Positions 1 to 10,270 of a DNA stretch of 64,000 nt are shown here, in pieces. Source of the DNA: Clusia tigrina (taxonomy: Eukaryota; Arthropoda; Insecta; Diptera; Clusiidae); assembly GCA_920105625.2 (NCBI GenBank), contig OV050030.1:64764406-64828405 (forward strand), given 5' to 3'. The translations under genes were made by a program, and so were the position numbers. The notes under the pieces were generated by a model. The model saw only the letters and a program-made list of their open reading frames with translations, was not told where the DNA came from and searched no databases. How positions within the stretch are numbered: position 1 is the stretch's first letter; the number at the start of each line of letters is the position of its first letter.

Positions 1-116
1 CAGGCAGAAACGAAAAAGGTACCAAAAAATGAAGTGCTTCCAATATACAATCTTAGGTATCTTCTACAACGAAGACTTGTAGTTGAGGAGCCCCGTAAGA
101 TGCAAGGTCCAGTGCA

Positions 117-566
117 GTGCCTCAATTTTCAGGAATACGGTCACACCGTCGTCACAAGTCGTATTGCGCTTTAACACCAGTTTCTGTAGTTTGTGGGGAT
201 CTACACCCAACATCTCAATGCTCTCATGACAAAAGTGACACTGCAGCAATAAAGTGTATCAAATGCGCTGGTAATCACACAGCCAACTATCGCGGGTGCT
301 CCGTCTATAAAGAAATGAGGAGTAAATCATCCCAAATGCAAAGACCAGAACAACGTGTAGAAGAAAACCCTGCTCAACGCGCTCCAGCTAATATCGTTCC
401 AAACAGTACATTGACTGGAAAGCCATCATATTCCGAAATTGCTAGAGGTATGCAAAACGAACAATCCAAAGAGACATCTTTCTCTCCGTCGTTAGAAGCT
501 CTCATTACCAATTTGACGTGCAGCATGACTCAATTCATGAACACCATGCAAAATATGTTTCAATAA
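117..566 (+). pseudogene. ORF1 (Gag-like) relic of Jockey-clade element
   Basis: This is the C-terminal part of a non-LTR ORF1, the nucleic-acid-binding protein that packages element RNA. Visible are a CVVCGDLHPTSQC knuckle in a shifted arrangement, then CIKCAGNHTANYRGC, followed by a polar linker and a C-terminal segment with SMTQFMNTMQNMFQ before the stop. The same order (knuckles, linker, TQCMTQFMSKVQNML-like tail) occurs in ORF1 at 20775-22197. The N-terminal half is outside the window or frameshifted; the Met at 117 is not the real start. Confidence 0.75.
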
Positions 567-599
567 TTTGTCAAATCGCAAAATCAGTTGATGCAATTA

Positions 600-2915
600 C
601 TTTTATCCAAAAAGTGAACTTTTTAAAAATAGGTCATTGGAATGCCAACGGCATTAGCAAACGCAAAAACGAAGTTCTAAATTTCCTGCAAACAAATGAA
701 ATTGACATAATACTGCTAGCTGAAACCCACTTAACCTCAAACAACTATTTTAAACTACCAGGCTATAAATTTTACAACACAAATCGACTAGACGGTAAAG
801 CACGTGGCGGAACAGGAATTCTAGTTAAAAATCATCTTAAACACCATGCAATCGAAGAATACCCAAAAGAGTACATACTCGTATAAGCAACATCGGTCTC
901 GCTGCAGTGCTGGGGTGATGAAATTATAATAAGCGCATAATATTGCCCTCCAAGCTACAACATGACTGAAGGTCTACTGCTTGACTTTTTCAACACTCTA
1001 GGCTCAAATTTTCAAATTTTAAATTTTTGGCAGCAGGAGACTTTAATGCCAAGCATACGTTTTGGGGCTCTCGGCTAATAAACCCAAAAGGAAGGCAGTT
1101 GTATTCTGCTATAATCAATACGAAAAAGAATCTGGACATTATATCTACTGGCCATCTGATTCTAGCAAAATTCCTGACCGAATTGATTTTGGCGTCACTA
1201 GAAACATTGGCCGACAATTCATCTCAGCGGAAGAATGTTATGACTTATCGTGAGATCATTTCCCTGTTATAATTAACTTGCAGAAACATCCCATGCGTAA
1301 TGCAGAGCCAATGAAGATAACAAACCGTAAAACCAGTTGTCTAAAATATCGGCAATACATTTGCAGCCATCTAAAGACAGATCCACTGTTAAAACAGCAG
1401 AGGATATAGACTTCCTTGTTAACGAAATTAGCTGATCAACGTCTAAGAGAAGCCCTTAGAAATCATAGGTATATAAGTTTAAGAGAGTTCACGGCAAAAC
1501 TTACTCCAGGCAATGACACAAACTACTCTTTGTGGAAAACGTGTAAATTCGTCAAAAGTCCGCAAGAACACAATCCACCCTTTAGAATTGAAAATGGGAA
1601 ATGAGCTAGAAGCGGTGCTGAAAAAGCAAAGATATTTGCAAACCACCTCAAAGTTTAAGCAAAATCCATCTTCAAACAACTTCGCAATTCCAAATATTGA
1701 AGTTCCTAAAACTCACCATCAGGTAAAGTTCAGTTTTAAAGAATTGCTCTTGCTATAAAAACGAACTGTAAAGCCGAAAACGAACGTCAGAGATGATAGC
1801 TCAATTACCAAAATGAGCAATCAGGTTAATTTTAAACTTGTTCAATGCGCTTTTTCGAGTAGGATCCTTCCCAAATATTTGGAAATTGTCAGTAATAAAA
1901 ATGATCTGCAAGCTGGGTAAAGAACCCACCTATTCCTCTTCATACATACCTATCGACCTATTGTCTATACTTTCCAAGCTGTTTGAAAATATATTTTTGA
2001 ACAAGATGCAGCCATAGGTTGACAAATTGATCGCAAGTCATCAATTTGGCTTTCGGAGAAAACATGGGACAATTGAGCAAGTGCACCAATCACCAAGGAA
2101 ATATTAGAAAGAGAAAATTTTTAGTGAAGTGCAACGAATCTACATCGAACATCTACAGCATCGAATCTGGTGTACCCCAAGGTAGTGTTCTCGGGCCTGT
2201 CCTGTATGTTTTGTTTACGGCTGATATATCGACAGATGAAAAAACAGAAATCTCTACTTTGCTGATAGCACTGTGATACTATGCTCTCATTCAGTACCAG
2301 ATGCTACGTCAGCTAGCCTAAATCGACATTTGCGAAATATTGAAACTTGGCTCTGTAACTCGCGCATGAGAGTAAGTGAAACGAAAAGCAAACATGTTAC
2401 ATTCACACTATGTCAAGGTAGCCCCGCGTCCCTGAAACTCAACGACGTGACCATTCCTGTGAAGCTACCTATACTGAAATACATCTCGACAGAAGGCTGA
2501 CTTGGCGCAAACATATAGAAGCCAAGCAAAAGCAGATAAAGATAGCAGCCCTAAAATTTAATTTTTTACTACACAAAAATTCTCGCCTTCCGATAGAACA
2601 CAAAGTTCTTGTGTACAATGCCGCAATCAAACCGATTTGGTCATATGACGCTCAGTTATGGTCAACTGCTAGTTTTTCTAATATAGAGAAAATTCAACGA
2701 GCTCAGTCCAGAATACTAAGAATCAACGTAAACGCGGCATGGTACGAAATGTGAATATTCATCGCGATCTAGACATTGCACCCGTTAAAGGAGAAGTAAT
2801 CATTCTGACTGAAAAATACCATGCAAGGCTTCTGCATCATCCGAACTCGCTAGCACAGGTCATGCAACACACTCGAAGCTTATCACGGAAAAGACGAGAT
2901 CTTCCATCATTATAG
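600..2915 (+). pseudogene. ORF2 (endonuclease plus reverse transcriptase) relic
   Basis: ORF2 of a Jockey-clade element would nick the target and reverse-transcribe the element RNA. In 600-886 one frame gives the APE endonuclease start (GHWNANGI, then LLAETHLTS and KARGGTGILVKN). The core continues at 1027-1260 in another frame with AAGDFNAKHTFWGSRL. RT fragments follow: SGVPQGSVLGPVLYVLF (2160-2215), then a frame change at the AD-D box near 2265-2280. The C-terminal part around 2750-2915 has the conserved NIHRDLDIAP-type tail. At least five frame breaks or stops separate these parts, so no functional protein can be made. Confidence 0.82.
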
Positions 2916-3059
2916 TATATTTTATGAAGTCAACTAATAATTCACACACTGGTGCAGAATTATAATATATAAATATTTAATTATTAATGTCTTAACATTT
3001 TGAATACAATTGTCAATCTCTTGAGAATAAACAATAAAAAAACTGAATTGAAAAAAAAA

Positions 3060-3789
3060 TCTGCACACCTACGTCACAGCACCCTGGTTGTAAAGCGGAA
3101 TGCCAAACTAGAAACCATTTTGTAAAGAAAAAGTTGAAGATTTCTGTGATATATTAAAAATACCAGGTTTATTACTTTATATGAAACATTTTTCGGTGAA
3201 ATAAATAAAGAAAATATTGTAAATATATCGACGCATATTTTTAGTTTAAATAGCAATTATTTCTATTGGAAAACCGACCATCATAAATGCTCAATTGAAT
3301 AAATAAGTTGTTAAAATTGCTATCTATTTATAATTTTTTCCGCTGCTGTGGCGTCAGAACTAGTCAAACTTGGAGAGAACATAATAACGGACCTGCGCAA
3401 TGCTAATCGTCTCTATTAATCCTGACTAAAAATACATAATAAAATAATCAATATAATAATTTCCAACATTTTTACTCCAAGTTTCTTGCAAAACATTCAC
3501 ATTGAAATCTTAATCTTTAAGTTCAATTTAATGTTTTTATAATTGTTGCAGAGGAACTGATAGTACCTGCAATACCATGGTTTCAGTAGCCATTGAAAGT
3601 TTCTTTGTTAATTCTCTTTATTCTTGTTCGGCTTTGAGTTTCTTCGGCGAGGTCAGTGGTAAAATTTTATTTTTTATATTGATTTAATACCAATTTTTTA
3701 TTTAAATATTAATAAAATGTTAAATAAATTACTTGTTTCCTTTTGCTATAAATTTTGTATAATCTGAAAACTGGAAGGGTGGGGACTGT
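3060..3789. other. AT-rich sequence with no recognised feature
   Basis: After the poly(A) tail of the first element there is about 730 bp of AT-rich sequence with no convincing ORF. A pyrimidine-rich stretch ending in TTGTTGCAG near 3543-3551 looks like a splice acceptor, but the sequence after it has no clear coding potential. Confidence 0.4.
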
Positions 3790-4130
3790 TAAGATGAAGC
3801 AGTCCCTTAATGCTCCAATGACATGCCTATTAAAGGACACCAATGACATGCCTATGTAAAAGGGAGGCCAAAGGGAGAATAAAATGCAGTACTCCGTTTG
3901 TGCTCCCAAATGATGTTAAAGGGAGGTCTCTCAGACAAACCAGCTTTTAGCTTTCGCTCTATACTCCCCTGCGTTTGCAACAAGGATGCCAAAGAATGTT
4001 AAAGGGAGGTCCCTCTGACAAAACAGCTTTTCGCTCAGAACAATACACTTTTTAGCTTTTCGCTCTGACCTCCCTTCCAATGACATGCCTACGTAAATAG
4101 GAGGCCAAATGGAGGTCTCCAGGCAGCAAT
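3790..4130 (+). repeat. Cluster of imperfect ~30-45 bp repeats
   Basis: Two interleaved motifs recur. Motif 1, CAATGACATGCCTA followed by a GTAAA..GGAGGCCAAA stretch, occurs at about 3814, 3840 and 4078 (the first is incomplete). Motif 2, ATGTTAAAGGGAGGTC then a CTCTGACAAAACAGCTTTT-like stretch and TTTCGCTCT, occurs at about 3912 and 3996. Spacing is irregular (about 26, 85 and 240 bp), so this is not a simple tandem array. No ORF spans it. Confidence 0.55.
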
Positions 4131-4419
4131 TATATCTCCCTTTGGAAACATCGGGAGTACTCCGGCGATGATCCTCTTTCCTGCTGGGAAATTCACGCCA
4201 CCAAGCAAGAAGTGTGTGTGCACATATAAAATTTTAAAATTAATTTATAAAAAAAGTTCATAATCTATATACGAGTATATATATAAATAACTTACATTGT
4301 GTTTGTAATTAATGTTCTCTGTGATGCGTTAACCGATTTTGTTACTGAACCACCAAGGTTTTTTATATATATACAGTTTTTGTATGTGCATTGGTTCTTG
4401 AGTTATCGGCATTAGTGTG

Positions 4420-5030
4420 TGACAGATAAGATCGCTCTACATCATTTATTTTACATAATTTGAATTTCAAATATGTACATTCTTTTTCCAGTATTGAATC
4501 CCGGGCCACCCCAATATTGTCTTTCTGTTATTCTTACAGCAACAACGGCTATACATTTTTGGAAAAGTGGGCGGTGCCACTCTCTCTTATTAAAAATCGC
4601 TCTCGAGTCATGAAACTTTCCCAATGTGGTACCGATGATCTGCTAATAGCTGAAAAAATAATATAGCCTAGCCTCAGTGAATCCCGGGCCATCCTAATAT
4701 TGTCGTTCTATTATTCTTACAGCAACAACAACATACATGCATGTTGGTGTAATCTTGGTTCGACCAGTGTGCCTGTAAATTAGTTGTGCACTTCTCTAAG
4801 TAAGGGAGAATAACAACAATAACAACAACAACAACAACTGTGCGGCGTGATGTTTACATCTCTAAGCGAGAGAGAATAACAATAACACAACAGTTCAGTT
4901 TCATGTTATTGACTTCTAATGCTTCATTCAGCCACTGTGTCGTTATTGTTATTCCCTTTGCCTTCGCTGTTTAGAATAACTTTCGTTGGTTTTTTGTTTT
5001 TTTTTTGTGGTCCGACGACCAAATACGAAC
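4420..5030 (+). mobile_element. Divergent solo LTR related to the BEL/Pao element
   Basis: The segment aligns by eye with the 575-bp LTR at 52937-53511. Shared blocks in the same order are GATAAGATCGCTCTACATCATTTATTTTA, CCCGGGCCACCCCAATATTGT, TTCTTACAGCAACAAC, GATGTTTACATCT, AGAATAACAA, TTATTCCCTTTGC then TTCGCTG, and GTGGTCCGACGAC. The CCCGGGCCA block occurs twice (4500 and 4683), showing an internal duplication of about 180 bp. No BEL internal sequence is attached on either side, so this is a solo LTR. Divergence from the intact copy shows it is much older or from a sister family. Confidence 0.75.
4805..4840 (+). repeat. (AAC/AAT)n microsatellite-like tract
   Basis: A short run of AACAACAATAACAACAAC units lies inside the solo LTR. 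The corresponding place in the intact BEL LTR carries a shorter AATAACAACAACAG run. Confidence 0.8.
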
Positions 5031-5512
5031 TCTGGTTTATTTTAATCAATTTACTAACATATTTTAATGCGTATTGCATTTTTTAAACATTTTTTTCTGA
5101 AAATACATTACACTGATTTTAAGTCATTTATTGAGATTGGGTTGAGTTGTTCATTGGATTGATCGTGTTCCGTCATTTATTCACCCCAATTCTCAATAAC
5201 TTTCCGCAGTGAATTTTTTCACTTTCCGCTTTCCGCATATTCTAAACAAAATCCGCATGCGATTTTTCACTTTTCATTTTCGAACTTTCGAAAAAATCCG
5301 CAAAAGTATTCCGCATCCGCAATCCACGGTATTCTAAAGAACATAAATTAGCGGAAATTTTTCACATTTCACATAATTTTGGTCACCAACATTTTTGATG
5401 TGAAATTAGTGGAATCTTGTAATTATTTAATTAAAACTTCTTAAAAATCCAATTCTTTTAATAAAATGGGGTTATAAATTAAGTTGATGAATTAAAATAT
5501 GTTTATCTGTGA

Positions 5513-5981
5513 GTTTTTTTTAGGAAAATTTAAAATAATCTTAAATTTGGCCAGTGGATTCCACAAGAGGTCGAAGGAAGAAGTATCCAAGTTCTGGGAT
5601 GAAGAAATACGGAAACTAAATAGTGTTGGTCTGCCCCTTAAATCAGTGGTCGAATGGAAAAAGGTAACTATATTAATTTATTAGAACATAAATAAATAAC
5701 CTACATTATTTTTATTATTAAATAAAATCTAGGTTTGGGCTGATCAAAAGCGATATATTCGTAAGGAGATTGCTTCTAATGTTGAAAAGCGGAATGGAAC
5801 AGGTGGTGGCCCCAATAGAGAGCTAAAATTAACTCCCAACGAAGAAATTCTGGCTACTCCTATTAATTCAAAGGAGGTTATTGAGGGTAGTTGCAGAAAA
5901 AATTCGGCTACGACAGTGCACGACGAAATGATAAGAGCGATATGGATGAGGAATACCAAGAATCTTTTGAAGGAGCAATGA
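5513..5981 (+). pseudogene. Myb/SANT-like DNA-binding protein of PIF/Harbinger (two visible exons)
   Basis: This is the accessory DNA-binding protein that accompanies PIF/Harbinger transposases. A TTTTTTTTAG acceptor at about 5513-5522 precedes an exon encoding SKEEVSKFWDEEIRKLNSVG. An intron of 69 bp with GT..AG ends (5664-5732) separates it from a second exon reading VWADQKRYIRKEI and then NGTGGGPNRELKLTPNEE. The spacing of Trp residues, the LNxxG turn and the GTGGGP linker are typical of the domain found in this ORF. The frame stays open to TGA at 5979-5981. No first exon with a start codon was identified, and the 3' end runs into the transposase fragment, so the gene is probably non-functional. 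Confidence 0.7.
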
Positions 5982-6220
5982 TGCGGACATGTGTCCCATC
6001 GACACAACCGATAACTCCTGGTATTCCATGTTTGGAATAAACGCCAATCGCAACTTTTCTTTTCTCGTCGATTGTTTTGCACATTTGTAGCCATTGTGGG
6101 CAAAGCTGACTTTCAAAAATATTTAAAACTTCCGAAGGCACCTTACTAAAACTGGACTGAGCTATCGCTACATCGTGGCCCTTTCCAACTCCAGTTTGGT
6201 AACCTTATTCTGCAAAGAAG
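5908..6220 (-). pseudogene. PIF/Harbinger (HARBI1-like) transposase fragment
   Basis: Reading from about 6220 down to 5908 gives a continuous frame with a YQTGVGKGHDVAIAQSSFSK segment, then GIPGVIGCVDGTHVRI followed by APSKD. The GCVDGTH block carries the first catalytic Asp of the DDE domain in this family. The other two acidic residues, normally 100-200 residues further on, are missing because the frame ends at the tail of the SANT-like gene. The upstream helix-turn-helix part is only partly visible. A deletion derivative like this could be moved only by a transposase supplied elsewhere. Confidence 0.8.
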
Positions 6221-6924
6221 CGCAAACACGCACTTAGCTTCACTATTGGAGCAATTACAAATTTCTTATTCCTCCGTTCCAAAGCACCCGTTAATATTTG
6301 AAGTGGATATAGGAAAGCATCCTTATTTACTCTGTAGTATTTATGAAATCTTAAAATGCATATTGTTGCTAAAAGTACCAAGATTAATTTACACTTACAG
6401 TGATTCAGTTAATTCAAGAGGGTTGGAACTCTCCTTCAGATTTCTCCTTCTAAATGCTACCACTGCTTCTGCTTCCTTTGCAACCAATCTAAACGCAATA
6501 CTATACATATTTATTATTAATAACAATAATATAACAACCACTGAAACAGATATTTTTAACCCCTTTATGATTTTTTTAAACTTTTTGGGAGTTAATTATC
6601 AAACCAAATCAAAAAAGAAACTCAGCTGTTTATAAGTTCGAAGTGTGGTTTGAAACTTCACAACGAATTCCGAATCCGCATAAATTGAGAATAGGCGGAA
6701 AAAATCCGCAAGGAAAATAAAATCCGTGTGAAAAAGAATCCGCATGCGTATTTAGAATTGGGGTGATTGTGTGCAAGTGAGTACATTCCAGAGTAAAAGC
6801 GCTTCGCATTGTTTTTGCGTTTATAAATATTGTATGTACGAGTATGTTCCTCAATTTTTGAATTAATTTTGCAAATAAATCAAATTTCATTTTTAGTTGG
6901 TGTTGCCACATTTTTAAACACAAT

Positions 6925-7368
6925 ATGGTACGAAGATGTAGTAATTTGGGGCGTCGAACACGTAATACTACAAATGCTGCGGCATCTAGAGCCTCTCAAA
7001 GTAGCGAACAGCGCGAAAATAATACTTTGGCTGCTCGAAATACCATAGCACGTGATAGGGCTGCTCGAAATTCAGCTCCACGTCCGTATGTGCGACTTAC
7101 TTTGGATCGTGCAGCATTCAATTATGATGCAAACTTTGATTACGTTTCTCATGCAAAGGTTTCAATTGGATCAATGACTACTGTTTGCAGTCAATGCATG
7201 GCATTTAAGTTTAAACATGAGGTGCCTGGATTGTGTTGTGCAAACGGACAAGTTAAATTACATGAATTGAATCGACCACCGGAGCCCATGCGTTCATTGG
7301 TAACTGGTGCCACACCGGTTTCAAAACATTTTTTGGCAAACATACAAGCGTATAACTCCGGTTTTTAA
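6925..7368 (+). pseudogene. RepHel N-terminal region relic
   Basis: The 147-codon frame from ATG 6925 begins with an Arg/Asn/Ala-rich tail and then reads VCSQCMAFKFKHEVPGLCC followed by ANGQVKL and a proline-rich turn. This CxxCxAxKFxxE...CC pattern is the cysteine motif found near the N terminus of insect and vertebrate Helitron proteins. The frame ends at 7368 after HFLANIQAYNSGF, where the family normally continues, so a stop or frame change is present. Confidence 0.7.
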
Positions 7369-7639
7369 ATGACTTCGTTCGGTGCGACAAATATTATATG
7401 CGACAATTTTATGCCAACATTCAAGGTAATTGTGTTTAGTTGGATTATAGTGAAACTTACGATTGTGAAAATTTTGCTATTCAACTGATTCAAGGCCAAG
7501 CGTACCATCGACTTGGATCTTAGTTACCCTTTCCTGATCAAAGTTATAAATTTTTGCAAATATACTTTGTGGGTAACTCAAATGTTGAAACCGATCATCA
7601 TTGTAATATATCTTCAAATTTACGGAGAGATTGAGATTG

Positions 7640-8030
7640 TCGAGCGATTGCAGAATATATTCCATAATGTAAATGAGTTAGTGTGGCTTTTTCAAACTGC
7701 TCTCGATCAAATGCCATCCGATGAATATGCAAATGTGATTCGAGCTGATAAAACACCACCTGGCCAACATGTCAAACGATTTAATGCGCCAACAATGGAT
7801 TATATCGCTATTGTAATCGTGGGCGATGAAGTTAATTCCCGTGACATTGTGCTGCATAGTAGAAATATGCAACTGCAACGAGTGTTTGAAACTCATCGCT
7901 GCTATGATGGATTACAGTACCCATTGGTGTTTTGCCGAGGAAAAGACGGTTATCATTTTAACATTAAAATCATCAATCCTTCTACCGGTTATTGCATTTC
8001 ATTTCTATTTCATTTTGAAACATTTTATTT
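7640..8030 (+). pseudogene. RepHel middle region relic
   Basis: The frame reads DEYANVIRADKTPPGQHVKR, then a TMDYIAIVIVGD segment, a VFETHRCYDGLQYPLVFCRG block and DGYHFNIKIINPSTG. This is the conserved stretch before the Rep nuclease in Helitron proteins (the RxYDxLQYPLxFxxGxDGYH block). It opens into AT-rich sequence at both ends. The stop at 8041-8043 belongs to that shifted tail. Confidence 0.72.
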
Positions 8031-8149
8031 CATTTTCCCATAAGTTTGCATTCTAGGAGCAAAAACAAATAAAAAAGTCAGCGCAATGAATTATTATTCA
8101 TATCGTCTTATGGTGCGTCAAAATGATTTTAACCATATTTTGCATTGTC

Positions 8150-8740
8150 GTTGAATTTTCCATCAATTTGTTGTTGACATGTACGCCAAAATTGAATCTG
8201 AACGACTAAATTTCATACGGTTTAATGAGAAGAAATTACGTTCGGAGGAGTACATCCATTTGCGTGATGCTATAAATAATAACAGCAATGTTAATGATCT
8301 CGGAAAAATTATCATTTTGCCTTCAACGTACACAAGCAGTCCACGTCATATGCATGAGTATGCGCAGGATGCAATGACTTATGTGCGTCATTACGGTCGA
8401 CCAGATTATTATAATATTTGGCGTCTTTTCGTTTCAAATACACGACAATCAAATGCATCTCCAAATTGGCCAACGTGTGTATTTCACTACCGAAAATGCT
8501 GCACATTGAGCTATATCACCACTACATACAACTATAGCTGCATTTTTAAAATTGTGTGAATTTGATGCTTTTGCCAGAACGTTATTGTATGCAGAAGTGC
8601 CAATGTATTTTACGCGGAATGTATTAAAAAAAGAGTTCCAACGGCGTAACGAATGATATCGTGTTGATGGATATCAAAATTTGTATTCAACTGATGCTTT
8701 AGAACGTATTTATACTGTTCACCCAAATAATGCTGAGTGT
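8150..8740 (+). pseudogene. RepHel Rep region relic with nuclease core deleted
   Basis: From 8179 the frame gives MYAKIESERLNFIRFNEKKL, then EEYIHLRDAI, IILPSTYTSSPRHMHEYAQD and TYVRHYGRPD. This is the approach to the Rep nuclease. Directly after, at about 8445-8475, the sequence jumps to a block matching the helicase-proximal linker (VYFTTENAA, then LLYAEVPMYFT and DALERIYTVHPNNAEC, in broken frames). The HUH metal-binding motif and catalytic tyrosines that normally lie between these blocks are absent. The loss is an internal deletion of several hundred codons, so this copy could not cut DNA. Confidence 0.7.
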
Positions 8741-8742
8741 TT

Positions 8743-10270
8743 ATACCCTTTACCTTTAAAAAAGGTAAATAGGGTATACTAACTTTGTGCTTTTGAGAGG
8801 GGTTGGAATTTCAAGAAGGAGGCGTGGTAGGTATGGACATATATATACAGATATGATCAGAATCACTTTCTAAGCAATTTTTATTTTGTCCGTCGGTCTG
8901 TCCGTCTGTCCGTCTGTCCGCCTGTGGCCACTTTTTTTTCTCCACCGTTAGAGCTATCTTAATGATATTTTGCAAAAGTATAGTCTGGACAAAGATACAG
9001 AACCAGATTGCTATATGGGCCGATTTGGACAAAGACCACGCCTACCTCCCATATAAGGAACTTTTTTCAACTTTTTTAAAATGACTATAACTTCGGTCCA
9101 ATTGACGGAATCTTGTGTTATTTGGCAGTTATGGAGATGTGGGTCCTACTAAACACTGTGCAAAAAGTGGGCGGGCATATATTACCTGCCACGCCCACTA
9201 TTAAGAAATATTAATAACTGAAGATCTGGTAGAGATTTACGGACAAAATTACGGGAGGGAACATATGGACATTTCAAAGCTATCTGCAACAAATGGGGCT
9301 GATCAGAGAAAAGACACGCCCACTTTTGATATAGGGAACTTTCGGGTCTAAAATTAAAATTAGCCTACCTATGCTCGTATTGATGCCAGCGGAATAAAAA
9401 TTTGCAGAAATATACATGGGGTCCATAATAGTGTGTGTGCAGAATATGGAGATCATACTAGAACTGCCACGCCCACAATTAGCCAAAAATCATTACAGTG
9501 TTCCTATTAAATATTTATGAACGAAATTTCACAGGAAGGTTGCGGGTACTAACATTAAACACCACACAAAAAATGGGCGTGTTATATCTACAGCCAAGCC
9601 CACTATTCACATATAATTATAACTTACGACCTATATAATATTTTTGGACGAAATTTTACATTAGTACGTATATGGACCCAACAAAGTCATATACAAGATT
9701 CGGGGTCGATCAGAGGCAGGATACGCCTCCCTCCCATATAATGAACTTTGGGACCCCTCTTAAAGACAATTACCCTATCTAAGCTTCTAGTGACGATATA
9801 TGAAAATAAATAGGTAGATGTGTACACTGGGTCAGTACTAGCATGCATTCCAAATATGGGCAGATTATAACTACTGCCACGCCCACAATTAGCCAAAAAT
9901 CATTGCTCTGTTCTTATTAAAGATTTATCAATAAAATTTCACAGGAATGTTGTGGGTACTAACATTAAACACCACACAAAAAATGGGCGTGTTATTTTTG
10001 CAGCCACGCCCACTATTCACATATTATTATAATTTACGACCTACACAATATTTTTGGACGAAATTATATATTAGTACGTATATGGAGCCTATAAAGCCAT
10101 ATACAAGAAATGGGGTCGATATAATCATTTCAAGGTACCCTACCAAAAATTACCGTAAATGCGCTCCTAATGATGATTTATGAAGAAAACATCCCCATTG
10201 TTGAACTCGCACGCACAAGAAAAGGTAAAGGGTATTTCGTAGTCGGTCTAACTCGACTTCAGTCGTACTC
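8743..10270 (+). repeat. Family A repeat, copy 1 (hairpin-ended, ~1.53 kb)
   Basis: The insert begins with TACCCTTTACCTTT followed by its near-complement AAAGGTAAATAGGGTA (a terminal hairpin). It ends near AAAGGTAAAGGGTATTTCG plus a second palindrome, AGTCGGTCTAACTCGACT. It splits the Helitron coding sequence at about 8743 and 10270, and joining the flanks restores the conserved block, so it is a true insertion. The interior has a pyrimidine-rich GTCTGTCCGTCTGTCCGTC tract (about 8885-8925), repeated 'CACGCCCAC' words and a ~410-bp internal direct repeat. No ORF of family character is seen on either strand. Related copies lie at 42196-43361 and 50089-50765. Its class is unknown to me. Confidence 0.7.
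9463..10125 (+). repeat. Internal direct repeat of family A, period ~410 bp
   Basis: The block starting ACTGCCACGCCCACAATTAG at 9463 recurs at 9873. Both copies run through 'AACATTAAACACCACACA', 'AATGGGCGTGTTAT', 'TTTTTGGACGAAATT' and 'TTAGTACGTATATGGA' for roughly 250 bp, with about 10-15% mismatch by eye. Confidence 0.8.

Larger units (their letters stand above)
1..3059 (+). mobile_element. Jockey-clade non-LTR retrotransposon relic (5' end outside window)
   Basis: A decayed LINE-type element runs from the window edge to an A-rich tail. It keeps, in order, a Gag-like ORF1 remnant with zinc-knuckle cysteines, an APE-type endonuclease remnant, reverse transcriptase pieces and a C-terminal tail, spread over several frames with stops. 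The 3' end has an AATAAA-like signal near 3030 and a run of A at 3050-3059, which marks its boundary. Its ORFs resemble those of the better preserved element at 20454-23955, so both belong to one clade. No target duplication can be tested because the 5' end is outside the window. Confidence 0.85.
5182..6765. mobile_element. PIF/Harbinger DNA transposon, internally deleted
   Basis: Terminal inverted repeats CACCCCAATTCT (5182-5193) and its complement AGAATTGGGGTG (6754-6765) bound the element. Flanking ATT at 5179-5181 and 6766-6768 forms a 3-bp target duplication, the length expected of this superfamily. Both ends also carry GCATGCG and several TCCGC words as subterminal repeats. Inside are the two typical genes in convergent order: a Myb/SANT-like protein on the plus strand and a transposase on the minus strand. 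The transposase is cut short where it meets the tail of the SANT-like gene, so most of the catalytic part is gone. Sequence on either side appears to be the 5' region of the Helitron relic. Confidence 0.85.

Noticed and set aside
6630..6923. 97-codon minus-strand frame spanning the Harbinger right end
   Set aside because: It crosses the TIR and target duplication and has no domain; chance frame.
8885..8925. GTCTGTCCGTCTGTCC repeats considered as a CRISPR-like or satellite array
   Set aside because: Units are 8 bp and contiguous without spacers, and the tract is part of the family A repeat.
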